64,000 nucleotides of DNA from Cannabis sativa (Eukaryota > Streptophyta > Magnoliopsida > Rosales > Cannabaceae), in the NCBI RefSeq assembly GCF_029168945.1, contig NC_083601.1:39359660-39423659 (forward strand), given 5' to 3'. Shown here in pieces: positions 1 through 10,859 of the stretch. The notes beneath the pieces were generated by a model. It searched no databases and was not told where the DNA came from. It saw only the letters and a list, made by a program, of their open reading frames with translations. The translations under genes were made by a program, and so were the position numbers. How positions within the stretch are numbered: position 1 is the first letter of the stretch; each line of letters opens with the position of its first letter.

Positions 1-2008
1 GAGACAAGGTATCCGGTTATTGAAAAGTTAGTATTCTGCCTCCTGATGGCATCGCGGAAGTTGAGACCATACTTCCAAGCCCATCCGATCAGAATTTTGA
101 CCAATCATCCACTCCGGCAAGTTCTCCAAAAACCCGAAGCATCCGGAAGACTCCTCAAGTGGGCAATGGAGCTGAGTCAGTTCGACTTACATTACGTGCC
201 CCGGATTTCCATAAAAGGCCAAGCCTTGGCGGACTTCATCACCGAATGTAATGAAGCCGAGGCAACAGCCAATACACCGGAGCCACCCATCCCCACTTGG
301 AGAGTATTTGTGGATGGAGCTTCTAATGAAAACGGTTCAGGAGCTGGAGTGGCTATGATATCACCTGCGGGTTGCGGCTCCGGGCGCACTCCGATTCAAC
401 TTCACAGCTTCGAATAATGAAGCCGAATATGAGGCCCTGATAGCAGGGCTAAAATTGGCTAAAGCTGTAGGAGCCAAGAGGGTGGAAGTCTACAGCGATT
501 CTCAGCTGGTCGTAAACCAAGTTTCCGGAGAATACCAAACTCGCGGCGAGAGGATGGCCGCGTACGTAACAATAGTTCGAGGACTGCTCCACGAGTTCAC
601 GGACTATAAAATAGAAAGGATCCCCCGAGAAAAGAACGATCACGCGGACTGTCTGGCTAAGTTAGCCTCGGACAGCGAAATCGAAGAGCTGGGGGTAGTA
701 CCAGTGGAACGTTTGGCAGAGCCAAGCATCAAAATAAAAGAGACCACACAAACGGTTGGGCAAGAACCCAGCTGGATGGTCCCCATCATAAAATACATAA
801 CTACAGGCGAGTTGCCCCAAGAGAGGGCACTGTCTCGAAAGATTCAGTATCAGGCTCATCGTTATGTAATGATGGATCAAATTCTCTACCGAAGAGGACT
901 CAGCATGCCTTATTTAAGGTGTGTATCGGACCCTGAAGCTAGACAAATCATGCTGGAGGTCCATGAAGGGTTCTGTGGAGATCATACGGGAGGACCCAGC
1001 CTCTCAAAGAAAATATTGAGGCAGGGATACTTCTGGCCAACAATGAAAAAAGATTGTATAGACTATGTCCAAAAGTGTGACTCGTGCCAAAGGTACGCGA
1101 ACATACCGAGAGCTCCTCCAAATGAGATCACTCTGATGACCAGCCCCTGGCCCTTCGCGGTCTGGGGCATAGATCTCATCGGGTCTCTACCTACGGGAAA
1201 AGGAGGAGTAAAGTATGCAATAGTAGCAGTGGACTACTTCACCAAGTGGACAGAGGCTGAGCCTATGAAGACAATAACCGCTAAGAAGGCGTTGGACTTT
1301 GTTATCAAAAACATAGTGTGTCGATACGGCTTGCCTCACAAGATAGTCTCAGACAATGGAAAGCAATTTGATTGCGAGGAATTTACTGACTTCTGCAACC
1401 AACACGGAGTAGTGAAAAGCTTCTCCGCGGTAGCCCGGCCTCAGACAAACGGCCAGGCGGAAGCAGTCAATAAAATCCTAAAAGTCACCTTGAAAAAGAA
1501 GCTGCTGGCCTGTAAAAATAACTGGCCTGAAGAATTGCCAAGGGTATTGTGGGCCTACCGGACGACCCCCAGAACCACAACCGGTCACTCGCCATTCTCA
1601 ATGGCGTAAGGTTGTGAAGCAATGGTCCCGGTGGAAACATTATTCCCATCCCACAGGAGGACGACTTACGATCCGGCCACCAATCAGGCCCTGCTCCAAG
1701 AAGCTCTGGATCAAGTCGAAGAACTCAGGGATGAGTCCCAAATACGTATGGCCGCTTATCAAAAGAAGGTGACCAAGTATTTTAACTCCAAGGTTAAAAA
1801 CAGAAAATTCGCTATTGGGGATATGGTCCTAAGAAGGGTCTTCCCAGCCACCCAAGAACCCGGAGTGGGGGTACTTGGACCAAATTGGGAAGGACCATAT
1901 GAAATCGAGGACGAAATCGGTTCTGGCACTTACAAACTGAAAAGAATGGACGGAACTACTGTCCCAAGAGCCTGGAATGCCGATCACCTCAGAAAATATT
2001 ACCAGTAG
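1..2008 (+). pseudogene. Ty3-gypsy pol fragment: RNase H, second RNase H, integrase (broken)
   Basis: Reading starts in frame at base 1 with the end of the RT-linked RNase H (motif LTNHPLRQVL). A second RNase H follows, with acidic residues in [21 protein letters not shown] and DHADCLAKL. The integrase has an HHCC zinc site ([13 protein letters not shown]) and core motifs [14 protein letters not shown] and [10 protein letters not shown]-terminal integrase part ends at 2008 (AWNADHLRKYYQ). Two breaks are visible: a one-base frameshift near 370-390 inside the second RNase H, where the downstream frame carries the conserved residues, and an in-frame TAA at 1607-1609 before the last 130 codons. 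Both lie in otherwise well preserved sequence, so decay looks recent. Translation of this copy would stop at 417. Confidence 0.88.
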
Positions 2009-2154
2009 CGAATTAAACTTAGATTTTGTTCAAAGGGTTTGTACCGTCCAAATGTATGCCTCCTCTATATTAAATAAAAACTGAGTGCCTTAAAAACAAA
2101 GTTTCTATGCCACTCAGGGGGGTACTAGGGTATACCGCACGGACAAACAAAAAC

Positions 2155-2262
2155 AAGCTAAGTAAAATATCCTGACCCAAAGGGCAGGTCAAGCTAAGTA
2201 AAATATCCTGACCCAAAGGGCAGGTCAAGCTAAGTAAAATATCCTGACCCAAAGGGCAGGTC
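2155..2262 (+). repeat. Three perfect 36-bp tandem repeats
   Basis: Units at 2155-2190, 2191-2226 and 2227-2262 are identical. Each carries the core CCTGACCCAAAGGGCAGGTC, which is close to an inverted repeat (GACC/GGTC arms around CCCAAAGGG). Diverged single copies of the core appear near 2304-2322 and 2385-2404. The array lies between the end of sense pol and the end of the antisense gene, where the two transcripts would converge. Confidence 0.95.
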
Positions 2263-2565
2263 AAAAAACATGCGCAAAAATAAAGAGCGTAAGTATGAAA
2301 ACCCTGAGCCAAAGGACAGGTTGAAATATATAAGTGTGAAAAAAGATCGCATATATATATAAATAAAAAAAATATATATATATATCCTAGCCCGAAGGGT
2401 AGGTCATACACATGTAAATGGCCCGGGGACAGGCCTTAAATTGTCTCCCCTTCAAATAAAAGCTGCCTGCATGTAAATTGTTCTAAGGCAGCAGCAAGTA
2501 TGTACAAACAAAAAAAAAAGAGTTATAAAAAGAACGGGTAAAATCTGGGTCAATAATGTGGCAGC

Positions 2566-5500
2566 TCAGTCAGCCCGCGGAGGAAGACGAGGTCCGATCC
2601 GTGCCTCAAGCTCAGCATCAAGCCTTTTCTTCTTTTCCCGAAATTTGGCAATCATGTCCTCGGGTTTGGGATAAAAAGTAAGCTTGATACTCTGATCATT
2701 GGTGGCCCAAGCCATGTAGACACCATCATCAAAGCGCTTCGGGCACCGGGCGCAGGAGACAGGAGAAAGGAGCTCGGCCCTCTTGGCCTTCCTGATAGAC
2801 TGATCTTTGTAGTCCCGAAGCTCCTTCAACTCCGCAGCTAGAGCGGCCTTGGATTCGATATCCGACTGGTGAGTCTCCTCTAGAGACCTCACCTTGGCGG
2901 CCATTTCATCCAAAGCCTCCCTGGCCTCCCGAAGATCTCGCCTAGCCTTCTCGGCAGCCTCGGTTTGAGCCCTTAGCTCCTCCTGATGATGGGCCTCCAT
3001 CCTGCCTCTCCGCTGGGCCTCGGCCTGGATCATGTCCTCCGCCTGAGCCTCCCTCCGGATGGCCTCCTCCTCCTTAGCCTTGGCCTTCTCTTCCTTGGCC
3101 TTGGCCGCTGCTTCCTGGCGCTCGGCAGCCTCCTGGTAGATCTGCCTCTCCGCTGTAAGGTCTTGGAGGACCTTCTTGACGTCGTTCATGTCCCCAAAAT
3201 CGGACAGAGCGAAGCCATGGTTTATAATGTTCCTGGAGAGGCGACCAGCCTCAGCTGCAAGCTGAACCATAACGGGGTGTAAGGAAAAATTTCTCAAAGG
3301 AAGAAAACAAAATACAAACACCAAAAAGGAAACGCAAGAAATTGCAAGGTACTTACCACTGTGAGGGAATGGCTAAGGTCCTGGACCTGGAAGATGGAGT
3401 TCAGGGAAGCGCAAGTGGCAAACCGCTTGGGCGCACAGCGTGTAAGCTGAGAAGCGAACTCACCGGTCATTTCCGCGGCAAAGGGAGCCAAAGTGGGCCC
3501 TAGGAGGGGACGGAACCAGTCTGCTAAAGGATCCAGGTTGAGGTTCCACGGATCATGATAGTCCGGATGGCTGATGCTCGCCTCAACCTCCGCTCGCAGA
3601 ATCCTCCTAAGGGCCTCCACCTCGGCATATCCCCGGGAGTACTCGTCCATAGCGTAGTTGTGTTTGGCTATGCGAAGCTCCTGCCTTGCCTCATCCCCCA
3701 GAATCGGGGTAAGCTCAATGTGAGGAGGAGCAGGATTTCCCTCCATCGGAGAAACCCCGCCGTCTAGGCCATGAGCGGGAGTGTCGGCCCTCCGAGGCCT
3801 CTTCGGCTCATCCTGGGCAATCATCTTGCCCTTACGCTTGCGAATCAGAGCCACTTCAGGCTCCTCCTCGTCCTCCTCTGCTACCACTGGAAGGGCTTGA
3901 GGCTCTCCAGCACCCTCGGCGGCTTCCTCCGAGAAGTCCCACCCTTTCCCCTGGCCTTCTCCCGGAAGCACCTCCTCGTCATCCACTAAGTCAATGGTTT
4001 CGGGAGGGGCGCCGGAAGAAACCTTCAAGGAAGGGGCCGGGGGAGAGGGGGTGAAAGCCGGAGGAGCCACCGGAGTATGGACCCCGGCAAGCTGTTCCAG
4101 GATGGCATCCATGGAGGTACCTGTTCCAATAAAATAAGCAAGTGTTAGAAGTTCGTGAGAAACTGCTTACGAAAGGTGCAGCAAATAAACTACTCCTACC
4201 CGGACTTCCTAATTCGGCCCTAGCAAAGTCCCGAACTTTAATGCTGGCAGCATCATCTCCAAGATAACTGTCCGAGGGTCGAAACCAGCTGGACGCTATG
4301 TAAGCCGACGGACCTAAGGGAATAGGTTCCGGAGGGCCGGGGCCCATCCGGGACCGACCTAGGTAATCTCCTAAGTTTGTAAAATAAAATTCCTTCAAAT
4401 GATCCCCCCACCGGGTCGACGGCATCTTAAACCTACGGAGACGCTCGTCGAACCCTATGGGCCTACGACTGGTATATTCATCAACGGAAGGGACATAGTG
4501 AATTATCAAGGGAGACTTACCACCAGCACCGGAAGTGCTAGCACCGGGAGCACCCGAGTTTGGTTCGAGGGCTGAAGGCTGAGGCCGGGAAGTCTGGTTC
4601 TCAGAAGAACCTTCAAGACGAAGGGGCCCCCCGGCGGAAGGACCCCCAATCTCTTCTTGAAGTATCTTGTCAAAAAATTTAGCTTCGGACTTCCCGCCAA
4701 TGGCTTGGCTCCTTCGCACCACCGGACTCCCCACGCGAAGCCCTCTCCCAGAGGCAGCCTGGGCCTTAGAATACGCCTTCTCCTGGGCCTTCCGGTAGAG
4801 ATAGTCTTGGTACTTCTTCTCTGCCGTAGCAATGAGCTCATCCCGGAAGGCCTTCTCCGCAACCGGCGCCCTCACATTAGGGCAAATGACCTTGGAGAGG
4901 TTGGAGTCATCCACGGATTGATGAGAAAGGATAAGTTTAGCCTTTCTACAATTCTCCGTGGTGACCAGACCCCCGACATCAAGATCGGCGTGGTCATAGG
5001 AGGCGAAGGCTTGGGCCCTTCGAAGGAAAGCCTGAGTAGTGAGCGTCCGCTGGTAAGGTGGGATCCGCACCCACTCAGTGAGAAGCTCCGGGTGGTCCAC
5101 GGCCCTGAACCCGGACGAGAAGAAAAATCGGTGGCGGTACTCCTTAACATGAGTCTGCCTATTATATGGAACCATCCCCTCGTTGGCAGGGTGGATCCGG
5201 AACCCATAAAAACCATCCTTAAGTTTGTCCCCTTTCTTGGGGACGGATACAAGTTCATAAAAATATAAAATTTCCGCCGGGTTGGGAGCCCCCCAGCCGC
5301 GGGCGGTGTAAAAAATAAATAAGCCTGAAAGCAGGCGGTAAGCTTGAGGAATAAGTTGGTATGGCGCAAGGCCGACAAATACAAGAAAATTAACAAAATA
5401 ATCCTGGAGCGGGAGCATGGCACCGGCCATCAAATGGGTCTGACTCCAAGCCCCGAAGCCGTCATAGTTGTGATTAGGCGTCTCTGAGTCGCGAGGAGGC

Positions 5501-5718
5501 CGGTGGAAGGTCCCTGAGGTAGAGGGTTTGATCCCAGCCACATTAATGATGTTCTCCAGCTGGTGAGGGCAAGTTAGGGTCGATCGAAGCTCGGCCGCTT
5601 CCCAATCAGTGGCACGGGACTTGTACCCTTCCTGGGCAACAGGTCCCAGAGAAACCTCCTCCAGGGTGGCTATGTTTTTCCCTTTCTTCTTCGAAGATTT
5701 CGAGCCAGAAGCAGACAT
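2566..5718 (-). CDS. Spliced antisense gene in the retrotransposon; gypsy-type 'putative plant transposon' domain plus coiled coil
   Basis: Three exons on the minus strand join in frame: 5718-4200, 4120-3357 and 3261-2566, giving about 992 residues. Intron 1 (4199-4121, 79 bp) has donor GTAGGA and acceptor GGAACAG; intron 2 (3356-3262, 95 bp) has donor GTAAGT and acceptor GGTTCAG. Phases fit at both joins (1 and 0). The ATG at 5718 (MSASGSKSSKKKGK) is chosen because an acceptor (TTTTTCTCAG) lies 8 bases upstream. Residues about 50-330 resemble the Transposase_28/'gypsy type transposon' family annotated in plant genomes (motifs GFYGFRIHP, FFFSSGFRAV). The middle is Pro/Glu-rich and acidic with a basic KRKGK patch. 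The last exon is a Glu/Ala/Lys-rich coiled coil (repeated KAKEE). No catalytic motif was recognised; function unknown. Antisense extra genes are known from Tat-lineage elements. All exons are open although pol is broken. Confidence 0.82.
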
Positions 5719-5726
5719 TTTATGTT

Positions 5727-6170
5727 CTGAGAAAAACAAAAAGAAAAAACCCAGCAGTTAGGCCCCATACCAAACCCTAAATCAGAAAAAAGGGAGTGGG
5801 GGTCCCCTAACCGCTGGAAAGAGGCCCCCTCCGGACACGTGTCGCCTGGGAAACTCAAGAGAGAATCCCTGAACAAGTGTCGGGTGCAGAAAAATCGCAG
5901 AAGAGTGGTTTTGCAAAAAGGAAAAGAAAAGAGAAAAGTCTTCCTATGCCCTAAGCAAGTGCTAATCGAAGAACACATGGCCTTCTTCAAGCAAAGCTGT
6001 ACGCCTACAACAGAGGCATTACAACGGCGACTCTACAACTAACACGGTAAACATAAAGCAGAACTCGAAGAACTCAAACACTCACACACCCAGAAGTCTC
6101 TAAGTGCGAACCCAGAAAACAAACAAAGTAAATGTAAGCATGTTATTATCTAAAGATGCAAGAAACTTAC
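5727..6170 (-). other. Probable 5'UTR intron of the antisense gene
   Basis: Donor AACT|GTAAGTTTC at 6170 and acceptor TTTTTCTCAG ending at 5727 flank 444 bp on the minus strand. The acceptor leaves only AACATAAA before the ATG. The TATA box 200 bp further upstream fits a noncoding first exon of roughly 6171-6340. Inferred from splice consensus and spacing only. Confidence 0.55.
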
Positions 6171-6367
6171 AGTTGATTGTTGAACTGGGGGTACTGGGAA
6201 TGGTTGAGTGAGAGTTGAGAGGCACTGGCAAAACCGAACACTGGAAAATTAAAAGAAGTGTTTAAGTGTTAAAGCAGTCTGTACTACTTCGAGAAATTTT
6301 CTCTCTGAGAAATTCGAGCAGAAATGGCAAGGAATGGAAAGTAACCGAAATGAAGGAAAGGTGGTGG

Positions 6368-6377
6368 CTTTTATAGG
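6368..6377 (-). promoter_or_regulatory. TATA box for the antisense gene
   Basis: Minus-strand CCTATAAAAG in a locally GC-richer stretch, about 200 bp upstream of the putative 5'UTR donor at 6170 and 430 bp inside the 3' LTR edge. It is internal to the element, so the antisense gene need not use the LTR promoter. Confidence 0.5.
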
Positions 6378-6809
6378 CAAAAGTGCATGAGGAACAGGCG
6401 TCTTCACCTACCAATCGTACGGCGGGGGAAACGCACGATTCGAATTCCTAAAAGATCAACGGGTTAGATCACTCTACCATTAAGGCGGTGGAAACGTTTG
6501 AGCATCCGTCTGACACCATCAATGCGCCGCATCAATCATGGGGCGTGAAACGAATCGACCTCTGCAAAAGTGAATCACCGCATTTAATGCCATTATTAGG
6601 CACACCTTCACGCGCCCCCAAGTCGTATCATAAGACCGAGGAGGCGGCTGGAAACATTCCTGCGAACAAGCATATTGTCGCGTTAAATAACATCATTTAA
6701 TGTGCCCCCACGCGCTCGAGGCTCGAGCTAGGGAAACGAGGGGCCAATTGGAGACACTTGAACAAGCCTTGGTTTATTTTTACTAAGTAAACAAGGCTTG
6801 GGGGGTAAA

Positions 6810-7588
6810 TGTTGCTCCTAAATTCGCCCAATATACGTGGACCAGTCAAGAGGGAACACGTGGATCAGATAACTTGGAAAGATTTGCTAAGTCTTTTTAT
6901 GCCACCAGGAAGCGCTATTAACATGGGTCCCGGAGGAGACACCCGGAGTATAAGCTACTCCCGGAAGCTAGTGTAGCGTGAAGGCTCTCCGGGATGTGTC
7001 AGGTCTCTCCCGAGAAATCAAGTCGCATTTAATGCTGCATGGGAGGAAGCGTGTTGGGACTGTAACACGCAATAAAGTCTGACGGCACAACCCCCAAACA
7101 GCAGCGCTACAGTAATGATCATTTAAGTCTAGCGACGGCTACTCTGCGAAGAGTCACGTCAATCATAAGACAAAAAGGACATTCTCCATAAAAGCCCTAC
7201 AGCACCTAGGGATTTGACCATGCATCACCCATGGTATATTCATCGGAAATGCCCAACTTTATGGATACTTACAGATACATGTGTAAGAACAATTCTAGGG
7301 ATCACCCCACCAAAACACTATAAATACCCCCTCAAAGCTCATTTAATGGGGTCGGAGGATCTTGGTTGCAAAAGAGCAAGAAGAGAAAAACTCACCAAGA
7401 ACATTCTCTGTGTTTAAGGAAAAAACATTCTCTCAAGTGTAAAATCTGTATTAAATACATCCATTAATAGCAGTGGCTCGTGGACTAAGGCTCATTAACG
7501 CCCCAACCACGTAAAAAGTCTTCATCTCGCTTTCTTACAGCTTATTATTAAAATATATTTTAATAGTTGCCGAAAACCTCGGTCAACA
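6810..7588 (+). repeat. 3' LTR of the Tat/Retand-like element (779 bp)
   Basis: Starts TGTTGCTCC directly after the purine tract GGGGGGTAAA and ends GGTCAACA; TGTTG/CAACA are short inverted ends. A TATA box (TATAAATA at 7319-7326) and a downstream transcribed-type sequence (AGAGCAAGAAGAGAAAAACTC) mark U3/R. The bases after the end, TATTC, are the expected 5-bp target duplication, but its partner is outside the window. Confidence 0.85.
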
Positions 7589-8077
7589 TATTCAAAATCC
7601 AATATTTTTTAAGGGTTAATTTCACAAATGCACAAAAACAACAAAAATACAGTTTCACGGAATTTTAAACATTTTTACGATTTTTTTGATTTTATTTACA
7701 TAAAATACGGTCTTTTTATGTTGAAATTTTGTTCATTTGTTGTTAATTTTTTGTTATATGTATATTATTTTTTGTTGTTTTTTTATTGTTATTTTGATGT
7801 TATTTTCATGTTACATTTATGTTGTCTTCTTGTTGATTTTATGTTATATTTGTGTTATTTTTTGGAAAACCGTAAAAATGTAAAAAAAACATTCTTTAAA
7901 CGTAAAAATTTAAATATTTTATAAAAAATAGTGTCTTATGTAATTATTTCATTTTTTAATAAAAACTCCTTAATTAAATAAGAGATAATTGTGTGAAACT
8001 AAAGATCCGCTCTAAGCTAAGACAAAACCTATCCCTAAGGCCTATCCAGCATAGGGCTCAAAAAATATTTTATTTTT
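7589..8077. other. Gene-free AT-rich flank
   Basis: Low-complexity T-rich DNA with many TGTTATTTT-like motifs (7680-7920). A similar T-rich block recurs at 10400-10680. No gene, RNA or element boundary was recognised. Confidence 0.5.
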
Positions 8078-8458
8078 AAAAGGGTAAATACCATTTTGGA
8101 CCCTCTGTTTTACAAAAGTTACTAATTGGACCCTATGTTTTGTTAAATGATAAAATGGACCCTGTATTTTCTAAAATAGTACAAATAGGACCCTGAATTG
8201 ATTTTTTGTCAAAATAAAGTTTAATTATAATCCGATCTAAAAGTGCTATGACAAAACTGTTTACATTTTTTGTATCTGTTCGTATTAAGCATTGTCTTCA
8301 AGTTGGTTGTATTAAAAAAAAAGTTGTCAAAAATTAAGCTCAGGGTCCTATTTTTACTATTTTAGAAAATACAGGGTCTATTTTGTCATTTAACAAAACA
8401 CAGGGTCCAATCTGTAACTTTTGTAAAACACAGGGTCTAAAATGGTATTTACCCTTTT
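8078..8458. mobile_element. Foldback/MITE-like element with ~130-bp terminal inverted repeats (copy 1)
   Basis: The left arm starts AAAAGGGTAAATACCATTTT and the right arm ends with its near-perfect complement. Both arms carry the same three 'GGACCCT' spaced motifs (GGACCCTCTGTTTTACAAAA, GGACCCTATGTTTTGTTAAA, GGACCCTGTATTTTCTAAAA) over about 130 bp. A unique centre of about 120 bp contains TAATCCGATCTAAAAGTGCT. No coding capacity. T/A-rich flanks hide any target duplication. An older copy lies at 20590-20935. Confidence 0.8.
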
Positions 8459-10859
8459 TAAAAATGCATATTGATTTTTAGTCATTTTTAAAAAATTTCA
8501 TATATATATTTTTTAAAATAAATAGCTTAATAATTTTTATTTTTAGAGAATTTTTATTTTTATCGCTTTTAAGCATAAGTTTATAAAAATATAGTTTTTC
8601 TTTTCAAAAAAATATTTTATTAGGAAATAAAGTAATTGTTTACTCTAAGATGGTAACTAGTTACCCTAATAAGGTATATATAGAAAATTCTTGAGTGAAA
8701 GATTTATTTATTTATTTATTTTCTTGGTGTATAGTAGTTTATTGGTTGAGAAAAAACTGAATATATAATATACACAAAATTAGAATATGTATTGAAATTT
8801 AGCGTTTTTTTTTTTTTGGTGAAATCATTAAAATTTGTTTAGGATTGGAAATGATCAGTTAGTCCTTTAATCATTTCCATGTGATTTTCTCTTTGACCAA
8901 ACAAGTGGTGGGTATTGACAATTTCTTCCTAATTGAGAACACGATAGTACTCAGTTTCTTCATACTATATTAATTGGTTTCATTTCAACTGGATTGTCAT
9001 ATTCTCTTTTGCTATTATTTAATTTGATTTTGATGTATTTAATTATAATCAATAGTAATTCCATTACTTACGGCGGGAAGGTTTAGTTGTTAGTTTCTTC
9101 TTTTAATAAAGAGTTTATTTTTTTTTGTTCCGTTTTAACAAAAAAAAAATAATAACAATATTACAAAAATACTTTTAATTGGCTAAATAAATAAATTTAC
9201 AGTTCAAATAAAAAAATTATACAAATACCACTTATACACACCTTCAACACGTGATTCATGCTTCTTGGGCAACTATCGCACAACCACGCAGCAACCTAAC
9301 GCAACCGAAACAAAAATTCAACTAGAAAGAGAACTATCATTAATTTCAGCGACTTCAACTAAGAAGACGACCGGAATCAATCAAAACAGAGACTGTTTCG
9401 AATTCATGAAAAAAAAAATTGTAGATAAACTACTACTAAACTAAAATTTAATCGGAAATCTAGTTTAATTTGCATAAAACCAATTTCCTGATTTTAATTT
9501 TTAGATCCATGAAAGACAGATCTCAAAAAGTTGAACTGGAGTTCCCAAACAATCTAACTCAAGTATAATCCGCAAAAAATTATATCAATACTATGATAAA
9601 ATATTTATCCTGGTGTATTTTCGTTATTTTTTAAATTTCTAATGGTGAATTTTTTCATATTAAATTATAGAAAGACATGTAGCTAGAGTTACGTACGTGG
9701 GAACACTGTTCTATTTTTTAATATTCATAAAAGTTGCATTAATTACACTTGCATACATATTTTACTAATTGTTATTTCGTCTGGTTGAAACATTCGTCTG
9801 ATGCAACCTTCGGTAAACTACCCAATAATTATTGTCTGATTAAAATGTTCGTCTAATGCAACTATCGCACAAGTACCACGCAACAATTACCCTGGAGCTA
9901 TCGTCTGATTGTGTAAATAATAGTGTAAGAAGTTTTTGGTAATTAAAATATTGTCCACACTTTATGAAAATATTTTTATAAATAAAATATTAATTTATAT
10001 TTTCTATGTAATAATTGTTTTAATAAATACATATTGGCAATTATAACGAAAATTTTTAGTTTTAACAATATTTAAAATCAATGATAAATAGAATGGAATG
10101 GAATATAAATAAAAATTGTGATTAATAAATAAGGATTAAGGTGTTATATATTTGTTTGTCTCTGATTAGTGCAGGATATTACAAATGCATATCTTTGTTC
10201 TTTCTTAGATATTTTAATCTCACATTCTAATCAGGGTTATAATGTTATAGTTCTTTATCTTTAGATGTTTCTCAAATTCGATAGCCTAATTTAATTACTT
10301 TCTGTTCTAAAGACTGATTTTTTATTTTGTACGTATGTGACTCTTTTGGCTTTGTGCCCTTTAATAGGACATTTTTATACATATATATCTAAAAAAATAA
10401 AAAAATACAACAATAGGGTTGTATAAAATTTTAAACACTTCTACCAGTTTTAAAATTTTATTTTTGAAAAATACGAACTATTGATATTTTTTATATTTTT
10501 TTTATGTATTTTGTTGTTGATTTTTTTTATTTGTATATTATTTTATGTTATTTTACTATTATTTTTATATAATTTTTTTATAGGACACATTAAAAATGTA
10601 AAAAAAAAAAACATTTTACTACAAAACTCTAAAATAATTACCAAAAATAATATTTTATATAAATTTCCTTAATAAATATGTCCAAATGCTATAGTTGATT
10701 CATTTTTTCTTCTCGACTTATTAATTTGTAACTAATTATTTGTGATATACTTTTTCTTTTTTGGAATGAGGAAAAAATCAACCTTACCTCCTAACATCAC
10801 CTGATTTAAATGGGCCTCAAAATACTATAAATCATTTCACCTTAATTGACAGATCTCAA
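8459..10859. other. Gene-free AT-rich intergenic DNA
   Basis: Mostly AT-rich sequence with homopolymer runs. Two related phrases (CATTCGTCTGATGCAACCTT near 9790 and GTTCGTCTAATGCAACTATC near 9848) suggest an old short duplication. No open reading frame with recognisable similarity. Confidence 0.45.

Larger units (their letters stand above)
1..7588 (+). mobile_element. Tat/Retand-like Ty3-gypsy LTR retrotransposon, 3' half
   Basis: Seen in order: end of the reverse transcriptase-linked RNase H, a second RNase H, integrase, a spacer with tandem repeats, a large gene on the opposite strand, a purine-rich tract (six G at 6800-6805, then TAAA) and a 3' LTR that starts TGTTG and ends CAACA. The second RNase H followed by integrase, plus an extra antisense gene between pol and the 3' LTR, is the known arrangement of the Tat lineage (Retand, Ogre relatives) of Ty3-gypsy elements. 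The 5' LTR, gag, protease and reverse transcriptase core lie outside the window, so LTR identity and target duplication cannot be judged. The lineage call rests on gene order and protein motifs, not on a database search. Confidence 0.9.

Noticed and set aside
7628..7924. 98-codon open frame (Phe/Tyr/Leu-rich)
   Set aside because: Translation of a T-rich low-complexity block; a similar frame appears at 10481-10672 from similar sequence. No family or gene context.
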